Source: Fidelibacterota bacterium
Lineage (GTDB): Bacteria > Fidelibacterota > UBA8477 > JABMPR01
Length of the DNA: 64,000 nt
Direction of reading: 5' to 3'
Assembly: GCA_021734325.1 (NCBI GenBank)
Contig: JAIPJF010000014.1
Span: 20,069-84,068, forward strand
Shown: positions 27,742 to 37,296 of the stretch, one piece after another
Layout: each line of letters opens with the position of its first letter
Position numbering within the stretch: the first letter of the stretch is position 1
Made by a program: the position numbers and the translations under genes
The notes under the pieces: generated by a model
Told to the model about the DNA's origin: nothing
The model's database searches: none
Seen by the model: only the letters and a program-made list of their open reading frames with translations

Positions 27742-28973
27742 TGAAAAGCGTCCTAAAATTGCTGAGCTGGGCTTCAGTTGTGGTCCTGCTTATAAACTGT
27801 AATCCAGCCGAACAATCGCTGGAGCCGGCTAATCTTGATCATGCTCTCCAGCTGGTTGATAGCATGCTGATAGATGGCCAACAGATCAAATGGATATCGA
27901 TTTATGCTGATGCTCCCAGCTATGAACCTGTTCATGCTGCTGGTGAGGGGGTGAGCTGTGTTGATGATGTTGGGCGCTTTCTTGAGGTGTTGGAATTTGA
28001 AATTAATCGCAATCATCAGGAGGAGCTCCTACCCCTGGCAGAAGGAATGACGAAATTTCTATTGTATCTCAGCCGGGAAGATGGTCTCTGGTACAACTTT
28101 ATCTTGGAAGATGGATCCATCAATAAGGAATATAGAACCAGCATAGCTTCTTTTCAATGGTGGGCAGTCAGAGGACTGCGAGGATTGGGAGCATCTTACA
28201 GGATATTTAGCGGTCGGGCAGATTCAAAGCTGCTGACTGAACAAATACACAGGAGATTTCTGGCATCCCAGCCACAGCTTGATTCATTATTCTCAAACTA
28301 TCCACAAATGACAATCGCAGCAGATGGATCTGAGCGTCCAGGCTGGAATTTGAGTAATGCCCCAGACCAATCAGCAGAGCTATTGCTGGCTCTGTCAGGT
28401 GTCCATGGTCTCGGAGAGTTTAACTACGAGAAGGAAATTGGATATCTGGCCGAGGCCCTGCTTGGATGGCAGTACCACGGGGATGACATGTCCTATAAGG
28501 GGATGTATTTCTGCTGGCAGAATTCCTGGCATGCATGGGGGAGTAATCAGACACTGGCGCTGCTTCAGGCATATATTATTTTGGGGAAAGAGGATTATCT
28601 GAACAGTGTAAAGCTTTGGGCAGACCATTTTCTTCCAACACTCATTGCAGCTAATTTTCCAGCCGAAATTCAGCTGGATTCAACAGGATCATGGCAAATT
28701 CAGCAATATTCACAAATAGCCTATGGTCAAAGCTCAACCTACCGGGGCATTCACCTCCTGGCGGCGTTGACTGGCTCTTCAGATTATGCGCAAAAAGCCG
28801 AAACCACCTTTGCCTGGTTCAAAGGTAAGAATATTGCCACCACACAGATGTACGATCCAAATACGGGCAGATGCTTTGATGGAATATATGCTGCAGATGG
28901 CATAAATATGAATTCCGGAGCGGAATCAACCATAGAGTGCCTCCTTGCCATACAGGCGCGGGGAGGCTGGTAA
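27741..28973 (+). CDS. Lipoprotein of unknown function, possible six-hairpin glycosidase fold
   Basis: The ATG at 27741 overlaps the GH130 stop (TGATG) and gives a clean lipoprotein signal with Cys at residue 22 (VVLLINC). The mature part of about 390 residues is rich in aromatic and helical segments: VHAAGEGVSCVDDVGRFLEV, FQWWAVRGLRGLG, YFCWQNSWHAWGSNQTLALL and MNSGAESTIECLLA. This pattern of paired helices with Trp/Asp-rich loops resembles (alpha/alpha)6-barrel enzymes, but I recognise no family. Coupling to the GH130 gene suggests it releases or trims the disaccharide the GH130 enzyme uses. Confidence that it is a real gene is high; function is open. Confidence 0.7.
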   Translation: MKSVLKLLSWASVVVLLINCNPAEQSLEPANLDHALQLVDSMLIDGQQIKWISIYADAPSYEPVHAAGEGVSCVDDVGRFLEVLEFEINRNHQEELLPLAEGMTKFLLYLSREDGLWYNFILEDGSINKEYRTSIASFQWWAVRGLRGLGASYRIFSGRADSKLLTEQIHRRFLASQPQLDSLFSNYPQMTIAADGSERPGWNLSNAPDQSAELLLALSGVHGLGEFNYEKEIGYLAEALLGWQYHGDDMSYKGMYFCWQNSWHAWGSNQTLALLQAYIILGKEDYLNSVKLWADHFLPTLIAANFPAEIQLDSTGSWQIQQYSQIAYGQSSTYRGIHLLAALTGSSDYAQKAETTFAWFKGKNIATTQMYDPNTGRCFDGIYAADGINMNSGAESTIECLLAIQARGGW

Positions 28974-29227
28974 TGGCAAGAAACATCAAACGATTCACTC
29001 TGTTATTGCACATGTCAATAGGACCGCTTCCCGTGCAGCAGATTACTATCCCACGCATTGAGCTAATGTCAAATATTCCGCAACCCACATGACAGCGAAC
29101 GATAATGATGTGATGGAACCGGAATCTGCGGGAGCCATTGTGCATGGATGTTAAATCACGCAGCACACAGCTGGGTTTGCTGGAAGAAAGTGCGTTGCTG
29201 ACATGGAAAACTTGATTAGGAATTATT

Positions 29228-30307
29228 ATGGCTGAAGTATCACTGAAAAATATCAATAAATCCTACGGGCATACAAAAATTCTGCATGATGTCAGCTTGG
29301 AAGTGAAAGATGGGGAATTTGTTGTGATTGTAGGTCCCTCCGGGTGTGGCAAATCAACATTATTGAGGATCGTAGCTGGTCTTGAAGAGACCTCAGAGGG
29401 TGAGATATATATTGGTGATAAAAAAGTGAATCATATTGCGCCAAAGAACCGCTCCATTGCCATGGTGTTTCAAAATTATGCGCTGTACCCCCATATGACC
29501 ATCTACGATAACATGGCTTTTGGCCTCAAAATGAAGAAGGTTCCAGCTGATAAAATTTATGATCGCGTAATGCATGCCGCAAATATTCTCGGTATTGAGG
29601 ACTATCTAAAGCGGAGACCAAAAGAGTTGTCCGGTGGTCAAAGGCAACGCGTGGCAGTAGGCAGAGCAATTGTCAGGGATCCTTCCGTTTTCCTGTTTGA
29701 TGAGCCCCTGTCTAATCTTGATGCAAAACTGAGAGTCCAGATGCGCAATGAGATCAAGAAACTTCACCAATCGCTCAAATCCACCATGATTTACGTTACC
29801 CACGATCAGGTTGAAGCAATGACCATGGGGGATAGAATTATTGTGATGAAGGATGGTTATCTCATGCAATCTGCTGCACCACTCGAGATATATAGAAGGC
29901 CAGCAAATCGTTTTGTTGCAGGTTTTATCGGTTCACCATCCATGAACTTTTTCAAGGTCACAGTAGATTCCAATTATGATCTGATATTCAAAGGGAAACG
30001 TTTTAAAATTGAATATTCTGAAAGTAAGATTCCAAATTTAAAGAACTATGCGGGTCAGGAAATAATTCTGGGTATCAGACCGGAGCATTTAAGGATTGAA
30101 CCGGAAGGAAATGGTCTAGAGGTAGAAATCGAACTGAGTGAACTCATGGGTAGCGAATCCTATCTCCATGCTAAAATGGGCGATACTGAACTTGTCGCCA
30201 GAGTCAGTGCTGAAGAATCCCTGATCTCTGGAGTTAACGTGCACCTGCAACCTGTCATGGGGAAATTGCACCTATTTGAAATCGAAAGTGGTAATAGAAT
30301 CAACTAA
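29228..30307 (+). CDS. ABC transporter ATPase, MsmK/UgpC/MalK type
   Basis: 359 residues. Walker A GPSGCGKST at about 38-46, Q-loop VFQNYALYPHMT near 80-91, signature LSGGQRQRVAVGRAIVRDP near 134-152, Walker B FLFDEPLSNLDAKLR near 157-171, switch His in YVTHDQVEAMTM, and C-terminal TOBE regulatory domain from about 235 on (GIRPEHLRIE). This is the CUT1 sugar-transporter ATPase class that energises MalF/MalG-type permeases. It lies 254 bp after the lipoprotein gene, in the same direction, and 11 kb from the intact permeases. MsmK-type ATPases can serve several transporters. Confidence 0.95.
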   Translation: MAEVSLKNINKSYGHTKILHDVSLEVKDGEFVVIVGPSGCGKSTLLRIVAGLEETSEGEIYIGDKKVNHIAPKNRSIAMVFQNYALYPHMTIYDNMAFGLKMKKVPADKIYDRVMHAANILGIEDYLKRRPKELSGGQRQRVAVGRAIVRDPSVFLFDEPLSNLDAKLRVQMRNEIKKLHQSLKSTMIYVTHDQVEAMTMGDRIIVMKDGYLMQSAAPLEIYRRPANRFVAGFIGSPSMNFFKVTVDSNYDLIFKGKRFKIEYSESKIPNLKNYAGQEIILGIRPEHLRIEPEGNGLEVEIELSELMGSESYLHAKMGDTELVARVSAEESLISGVNVHLQPVMGKLHLFEIESGNRIN

Positions 30308-32026
<1,719 letters not shown>

Positions 32027-32541
32027 TTCATAACAATACATAGAGGGTCATCCTGAGCATGTACACAGGCATGAGTAAAGGTCATTTATTCGCAGTGACA
32101 AGTATCATAGATCCCATATGTCCGCGAGCTGACAGAAGCTGACGATGAACCATGCCATATTGAGGCTTGGAATCTACAGAAAATCCAATTTATTGAGTAG
32201 AAGCCGTGGTTAGGAAAAGCTGTAGCTATAGCGATAGAGTGCTTGAAGAGCTCAGCGGATCTGTCAAAATTCCCCAAATACTTGTCTTGAGGTAAGCGTC
32301 GACTCTCTTCCGGAGCCCTGCCGGAATGGTTTTGCACAGATCACACCTTCCATTTGGGCAAATAGCAAGTTATGGTGTTTGTGCTCCATTAGCCCAGAAA
32401 AATTTGCACATAAACTTAGAATTCTTGTGGCGGGATCCTGAGCACCCGAATTCACCTACCTGGGATATCATTTTATACGTGGAGAAAAGCAGACCATTCG
32501 ATTTAACTGATTTTGGAATGCAATAGTGACTATATTCCCTG
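32027..32541. other. 515-bp intergenic region with a repeat remnant
   Basis: No credible gene: the short frames here lack ribosome sites and family features. Bases 32047-32098 (GTCATCCTGAGC ... TTCGCAGTGACA) resemble a widespread class of interspersed repeats recalled as GTCATCCTGAGCGAAG...CGCAGTGACA; this copy is degenerate. The rest may be decayed sequence. Confidence 0.4.
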
Positions 32542-33333
32542 ATGCACCCTAATTTTTCAACGCGACATTATCAATATGCAAGCAAGATATGTCTAATGGT
32601 GGCCTTTATCTGCCTGGGTCAAAATGTGAAGGCACAGACCAATCCCACCCAGAGGGACTGGTTTATAGCGGGTTCTGGTCTGGGTGTAGCCGTTGGACTC
32701 GAGTTGTTTGGCAAAGACCATCTGCTGCCCGATCGACCCAGATGGATCAATACCAACTCCGTCGACGGCTTGATGAGAGGCTTTATCTATAAGGACGTAA
32801 AGCGACAGGAGCTTGCTGAACGATGGAGTGATCGCCTTTTATATGGCGTCTCGATGTCCAGCCTGCTCTGGGGACCTGCTTTGGCTGATGAGCACGAGAG
32901 TGCAGCTCTGATTAATACAGAAGTTTTTGCAGTAAATAGCATTATTACCAATTTAATAAAAATCACCACTGCCCGTGAACGACCATATAGCCACTTTGGT
33001 ACAACGGCATCCCGAGGGACAGTAGACTATGCATCCTTTGTGAGTGGCCACAGCAGCGTCGCCTTTTCCCAGGCAGTCTCAAATGCCATTATTCTGAGCA
33101 AATATCATCCACAAAATAAGGAGCTTATCTGGTCTTCACTTCTCAGTATCGCAGGTTGTACCGCCTATCTGAGGGTTGCCGGTGATATGCATTATTTTTC
33201 AGATGTCACCGTTGGGGCGGCGCTAGGTTCCATTATTGCCTGGGTCATAACAAAAAATGAATTGAAGCGGTTTCAGGATGATTCAGGATCGAACATAGAT
33301 TTTACACTTAGTTTGAAAATCCCTTTGGGCTAG
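32542..33333 (+). CDS. PAP2-superfamily phosphatase
   Basis: 263 residues with an N-terminal signal or anchor ending near VKAQ. The three phosphatase motifs are in order: KITTARERPY near residue 140, SGHSSVAFS near 167 with the catalytic His, and RVAGDMHYFSDVTVGAALG near 213-231 with the nucleophilic His and Asp. Members dephosphorylate lipid phosphates such as undecaprenyl diphosphate or phosphatidic acid at the periplasmic face. There are few strongly hydrophobic helices for an integral enzyme, so it may be periplasmic. It is followed 54 bp on by the LiaF-like gene. Confidence 0.87.
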   Translation: MHPNFSTRHYQYASKICLMVAFICLGQNVKAQTNPTQRDWFIAGSGLGVAVGLELFGKDHLLPDRPRWINTNSVDGLMRGFIYKDVKRQELAERWSDRLLYGVSMSSLLWGPALADEHESAALINTEVFAVNSIITNLIKITTARERPYSHFGTTASRGTVDYASFVSGHSSVAFSQAVSNAIILSKYHPQNKELIWSSLLSIAGCTAYLRVAGDMHYFSDVTVGAALGSIIAWVITKNELKRFQDDSGSNIDFTLSLKIPLG

Positions 33334-33387
33334 GTACTGTTTAAGGTAATATTATGAATCAGCAATTGAACATAGGAGTTCCCAGGA

Positions 33388-34080
33388 ATGACAAAACAAT
33401 TACCCGGTAGCAATAATCAACAATCATGGATAGCCATTGGCATTATCATTGTTGGTGCAATCTTCCTCCTTCAGAGCCTGAATATCATGCATTTAGGTCA
33501 TTTTATCGGGGAATGGTGGCCAATTATTCTGGTCATCGCTGGCTTTTCAAAATTAAAACATGATGATCGGCGGAACGGGGCGATTTTGTTTGTAGTTGGT
33601 CTGGTCTTACTGTCAGCAACCAAGGATATTATAAACTGGGGAAGCATTTTTAGATTGTGGCCTTTGGCCATACTCTATGTTGGTGTTTCCATGCTGCTTA
33701 AATCAAAAGGCAAACCGGGACTGTCATTTTCTAATATTGAATCAAGTGACAACGATTATGTTCATGCTTCTGCAATATTCGGTGGCGTTGAGAAGGAAGT
33801 ACACTCGGACAATTTCAAGGGCGCCAATATCATGGCATTATTCGGAGCGGTTGAGCTTGACCTCAGGCAGGCCAAGGTCGTTGAGCCTGGTGTTACCATT
33901 CATGCGACAGCTCTTTTTGGTGGTTTGGAAATAATGGTCCCGGAAAATTGGAATGTTGTTATCACCGGTTCTCCCATATTCGGAGCCATTGAGGATAAAA
34001 CAAAAGGTGGCGAAAAGAATTCCATTAATGTAACGATGAATTGTACAGTCGCTTTTGGTGGTCTAGAGGTAAAAGCATAA
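33388..34080 (+). CDS. LiaF-like membrane protein (LiaF transmembrane domain plus beta-helical C-domain)
   Basis: 230 residues. The N-terminal 100 residues hold about four membrane helices with the LiaF/DUF5668 pattern: IGIIIVGAIFLLQSLNI, WWPIILVIAGFSKL and FRLWPLAILYVGVSMLL. The C-terminal half has repeated short strands (AIFGGVEKEV, ALFGAVELDLRQA, ALFGGLEIMVPENW, PIFGAIED, VAFGGLEVKA), the LiaF-like C-terminal domain. In Firmicutes such proteins sense cell-envelope stress; the role here is unknown. No histidine kinase is beside it. Confidence 0.85.
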   Translation: MTKQLPGSNNQQSWIAIGIIIVGAIFLLQSLNIMHLGHFIGEWWPIILVIAGFSKLKHDDRRNGAILFVVGLVLLSATKDIINWGSIFRLWPLAILYVGVSMLLKSKGKPGLSFSNIESSDNDYVHASAIFGGVEKEVHSDNFKGANIMALFGAVELDLRQAKVVEPGVTIHATALFGGLEIMVPENWNVVITGSPIFGAIEDKTKGGEKNSINVTMNCTVAFGGLEVKA

Positions 34081-34103
34081 AGCATTATTTTTAGTTTGAT
34101 TGG

Positions 34104-34136
34104 AAAGGGCTGGTCATGGACTGGCCCTTTTTAATT
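34104..34136 (+). terminator. Intrinsic terminator after LiaF-like gene
   Basis: AAAGGGCTGGTC pairs with GACTGGCCCTTT (two G-T pairs) around an ATG loop and is followed by a T-rich tail. Confidence 0.8.
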
Positions 34137-34363
34137 TTGTCAATGATATTAGGGCTGTAAATCCCTTTGGCCACCTTACTTACCCGTTTATATTGGCGTG
34201 CTTTTTTCTTTCAGGTGTCATCACATGAAAGAGACCCGGGAATACTTGAGAAAGTGAATCCGGGTTACATAAGGACAATTGCAGCGTTCATTGTAAATAG
34301 ACGCAGGATTTTTGACTTGAGAGCAAGTGAAGGCTGCAAATGTGATTATTGATTGCTTGTCAT

Positions 34364-34437
34364 GCCCCTGTAGCTCAGCAGGATAGAGCAACGCTTTCCT
34401 AAAGCGTAGGCCAGGTGTTCGAATCACCTCAGGGGTA
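34364..34437 (+). tRNA. tRNA-Arg (anticodon CCT)
   Basis: A 74-nt cloverleaf. Acceptor GCCCCTG/CAGGGGT, D arm GCTC/GAGC, anticodon arm ACGCT-TTCCTAA-AGCGT with anticodon CCT (reads AGG), T arm AGGTG-TTCGAAT-CACCT, discriminator A, no encoded CCA. The first base pair is G-T, as in the tRNA-Arg at 748. Confidence 0.95.
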
Positions 34438-34512
34438 CAAAAGTGAACCCCGAATTGAGATGTAAGGGTGGAGTTTTGAAATTATAGAAATTGTGAAGGG
34501 ATAGCATATCTA

Positions 34513-35181
34513 ATGTTGCAGCCAAAGAAAAAGATTACCAAAAAAGAATTAAAACATGATCCCTTGCTGGATACCCTGGAAAAGGGAAAAGAATTTTATG
34601 AAGAAAATGCCAAGCAGATCCTCAGCACGATCGCTGCGGTCCTGGTCCTGTTCCTATTAGTCTGGGGTTGGGTGAATAGTCGCCAGAGTTCAAAGAATGC
34701 TGCCATGCTGGCAAATACAAAAACGATCCTTGCTGTTACTCAGGGCCTGAACGATAATGTTATTTCAGAGCTTGAACTGGTGGTTGAAGAATACGGAAAT
34801 CGTGATGAAATCGCTCTGTCCGCATTACAGCTGGGTGTCGCCAAAATGGATGCTGGGGACAATGAGGGTGCCAGAAAACTATTCACTCAATTGGCCAAGA
34901 GCTCAGATAAGCAGGTGAAGATTGCTGGTAAATTGAAATTGGCCTATCTGGATGAAAAAGAAGCAAATTACACCTCAGCAGCTGGATTGTACTCCCAGGT
35001 TGCCACACTTGATGAAGGCATGACCGCAAAATATGCAAAACTGCAGGCCGGGTACGCATTCCTTAATGCCGGTAATGTTGAAAAAGCCAGAAATATTGTC
35101 ACAGATTTACTTCTGGACGATCCGACTGGAAAATTTGGGGACCAAGTAAAGTATCTCGAAGGAAAAGTACTGGAGAAATAA
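34513..35181 (+). CDS. TPR membrane protein, YfgM-like
   Basis: 222 residues. A basic cytoplasmic N-terminus of about 37 residues precedes a single membrane helix (ILSTIAAVLVLFLLVWGWV), then helical tetratricopeptide-type repeats to the end (ALQLGVAKMDAGDNEGARKL, AYLDEKEANYTSAAGLYSQV, AGYAFLNAGNVEKARNIV). This layout matches the YfgM/TPR_21 family, periplasmic helpers associated with the Sec translocon in enterobacteria. Its role here is not shown. It follows tRNA-Arg(CCT) and has its own terminator. Confidence 0.75.
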   Translation: MLQPKKKITKKELKHDPLLDTLEKGKEFYEENAKQILSTIAAVLVLFLLVWGWVNSRQSSKNAAMLANTKTILAVTQGLNDNVISELELVVEEYGNRDEIALSALQLGVAKMDAGDNEGARKLFTQLAKSSDKQVKIAGKLKLAYLDEKEANYTSAAGLYSQVATLDEGMTAKYAKLQAGYAFLNAGNVEKARNIVTDLLLDDPTGKFGDQVKYLEGKVLEK

Positions 35182-35232
35182 TTGCAATTATTGAACTTGC
35201 AAACAGGACTTAGCTCGAATACATTGCGGCCG

Positions 35233-35260
35233 CAAAGTGGGTTGATGGCCCACTTTGTTT
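35233..35260 (+). terminator. Intrinsic terminator before rimP
   Basis: Perfect CAAAGTGGG/CCCACTTTG stem with a seven-base loop, then TTTATTTAT. Confidence 0.85.
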
Positions 35261-35365
35261 ATTTATCCGCCTTCGCAGACGACCATCCTGACAAAATCAG
35301 GCAGGAGGGAAGAAAGCGCAGAAACGGTTGCTCCAGCGTGATGTGACCAACTGTGGCAGATACGC

Positions 35366-35391
35366 GCGGCGTAGCTATGAAAGCGAAGCCG
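35366..35391. repeat. REP-like element (GTAG with inverted arms)
   Basis: CGGCGTAGCTATGAAAGCGA and the following AGCCGG match the element at 60743-60768 at about 19 of 26 aligned positions by eye, with the same length and ends. It contains the GTAG tetranucleotide of REP sequences. It lies in the 184-bp gap upstream of rimP. Confidence 0.45.
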
Positions 35392-35440
35392 GCAGATGAT
35401 ATGGGATCTATTAGATCCAAAAAAGGTATGAAGACGCGAA

Positions 35441-35896
35441 GTGAATTGGACCGATGAAGAAATAAGAGCTGGAATAGAAGAGTGCTTTGAAGAAGCTACG
35501 GATATCTTCCTGGTTGATGCGAGCCTGAATGCATCGAAAAGAGGATACCAGCTGATAGCAAAGTGTGAAAGTGATTCCGGCATTACTATCGATCAATTGG
35601 CTCGCATCAATCGTTCCATACATAATAATCTTTCGCTACCCGGTTTGGATATTGAGAATGTTTCTGTTGAAGTTACCTCACCTGGTGCGAATTATCCCGT
35701 TAAGACTCATCGCCATTTTAACCGTCTCATCGGGCACCCCATGATAATTGAACATCACTCTGAAGTGGTGCAGAATCCCCTTGAATGCGAGATCGTTTCT
35801 GCCACAAGCGAATCACTCACTGTAAAAGTTGGTGACGAGAATGTGTCTTTGAACCTGTCTGATGTCATTCAGGGAAAAGTAAAACTGCGTTGGTAA
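35441..35896 (+). CDS. rimP: RimP, 30S ribosome maturation factor
   Basis: 151 residues, normal length. Conserved features are the ITIDQLARINRSI helix near residue 50, LPGLDIENVSVEVTSPGANY near 68-87 and VKTHRHFNRLIGH, followed by the C-terminal SH3-like barrel ending QGKVKLRW. The start is GTG at 35441, because no in-frame ATG lies near the conserved N-terminus. It heads the classic rimP-nusA-infB cluster, 16 bp before nusA. Confidence 0.92.
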   Translation: MNWTDEEIRAGIEECFEEATDIFLVDASLNASKRGYQLIAKCESDSGITIDQLARINRSIHNNLSLPGLDIENVSVEVTSPGANYPVKTHRHFNRLIGHPMIIEHHSEVVQNPLECEIVSATSESLTVKVGDENVSLNLSDVIQGKVKLRW

Positions 35897-35912
35897 TAGG
35901 AGGATTAACCCC

Positions 35913-37205
35913 TTGATCAGTAAAATTATAATTGAATCGTTTATACAGCTTGCCAAGGATAAGGACATCGACCGTAAAGAATTGGCCGATATCATAAAAG
36001 AGATCTTTGAAGCCTTGATTCAAAAGAAATACGGAAACGTAGACAATTTTGATGTCATTGTGAATATGGATAAGGGTGAGATAGAAATCTACCAGGAGAA
36101 GGAAGTCGTTGAGGTTGTTGATGATCCCGATTTTGAAGTGGATGTCAAAACCGCACAGGCAATTGCTCCCGACCTTGAGATTGGCGATCCCTTCATTGAC
36201 GTGGTCGATCCAGCAACCTTTGGACGTCGTCTGATCACTTTTGCCCGACACGTGATGGCTCAAAAAATTCAAGAATTTGAAAGAGATCAGATCTATCGTG
36301 ACTATGCAAGTCGGGTTGGTGAGATCATTATTGGTGAGATCCACCAGATCAGGCGCGATGCCTTGTTTGTGAATATTGACAAGGCTGAATTGAAAATGCC
36401 ACGGGAAGAACAGATCTATAGCGAACGTTATCGTCGCGGTGACAGTGTCAGGGCGATTATCAAAGAGGTCCGATCTGATAAACGTGGCCCGGACATTATA
36501 ATTTCCCGCGCTGACCCAAGCTTTTTGCTTAAACTGTTTAAAAATGAGGTACCTGAGATCGAGGACGGGATCATTGATGTACGCACCCTATCTCGTGAAC
36601 CTGGCGATCGAACAAAGATAATCGTGGAATCGCATGATAAGCGGATTGATGCAGTTGGCGCCTGTGTGGGTATGAAGGGAAGTCGTATCCAGGTCATTGT
36701 TCGTGAGCTGAATGGTGAGAAAATCGATATAATTAACTTTACTTCTGAACCACAGTTGCTTGTTAGTCGTGCACTTTCACCGGCAAAACCGTATCGTGTG
36801 ACCATCGATTATGAGAAGCAGCGGGCCTTGGCTTTATTCGAAGATGACGATATTTCAATCGCCATTGGGAAAAATGGACAAAATGTCAGATTAGCTTCCA
36901 AAGTCACCGGTTTTGAAATTGATGCAAAATCGCGCAGTGAGGTAGAAGGCCCGGTTGAAGTAGAAGTCTTTCTTGAAGAAGTTGAAGGGCTACCAAAACG
37001 CGTGGTTTCCATACTCGCCGAGAACGGAATTGATACAGTCAATGAGGTGGTCAATACCAGCAAAGCAGAATTACTCGAATTCAAGGGGCTCGGTGAAAAA
37101 TCACTGGATGAATTTATGATCGCACTCATGGAAAAAGTGGAAGTAAAAATTGAAGTCATAGAAGAAGTAGTTGAAGTGGACAGCAACTCCGAGGACGAGG
37201 AATAG
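35913..37205 (+). CDS. nusA: NusA, transcription termination/antitermination factor
   Basis: 430 residues with the N-terminal RNA-polymerase-binding domain (DRKELADIIKEIFEALIQKK), the S1 domain (GEIHQIRRDALFVNIDKAE, about 133-200), two KH domains (GACVGMKGSRIQVIVRELNG and AIGKNGQNVRLASKVTGFEI) and a C-terminal helix-hairpin-helix segment (ILAENGIDTVNEV, LLEFKGLGEKSL). It lacks the longer acidic repeats of gamma-proteobacteria. The start is TTG, nine bases after AGGAGG. An acidic tail ends the protein. Confidence 0.96.
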   Translation: MISKIIIESFIQLAKDKDIDRKELADIIKEIFEALIQKKYGNVDNFDVIVNMDKGEIEIYQEKEVVEVVDDPDFEVDVKTAQAIAPDLEIGDPFIDVVDPATFGRRLITFARHVMAQKIQEFERDQIYRDYASRVGEIIIGEIHQIRRDALFVNIDKAELKMPREEQIYSERYRRGDSVRAIIKEVRSDKRGPDIIISRADPSFLLKLFKNEVPEIEDGIIDVRTLSREPGDRTKIIVESHDKRIDAVGACVGMKGSRIQVIVRELNGEKIDIINFTSEPQLLVSRALSPAKPYRVTIDYEKQRALALFEDDDISIAIGKNGQNVRLASKVTGFEIDAKSRSEVEGPVEVEVFLEEVEGLPKRVVSILAENGIDTVNEVVNTSKAELLEFKGLGEKSLDEFMIALMEKVEVKIEVIEEVVEVDSNSEDEE

Positions 37206-37245
37206 GTAAATTTCTTAGGTAATGTTTGGGCCAAGCAGTGATACA

Positions 37246-37266
37246 GTAATTAGCAATTCTAATTAC
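37246..37266 (+). other. Stem-loop between nusA and infB
   Basis: GTAATTAG and CTAATTAC form a perfect 8-bp stem with a five-base loop in the 91-bp nusA-infB gap. No T-run. It may be an RNA-processing or pause site. Confidence 0.4.
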
Positions 37267-37296
37267 GCCTGACAAACGACGAGGAAAGAGGAACGA

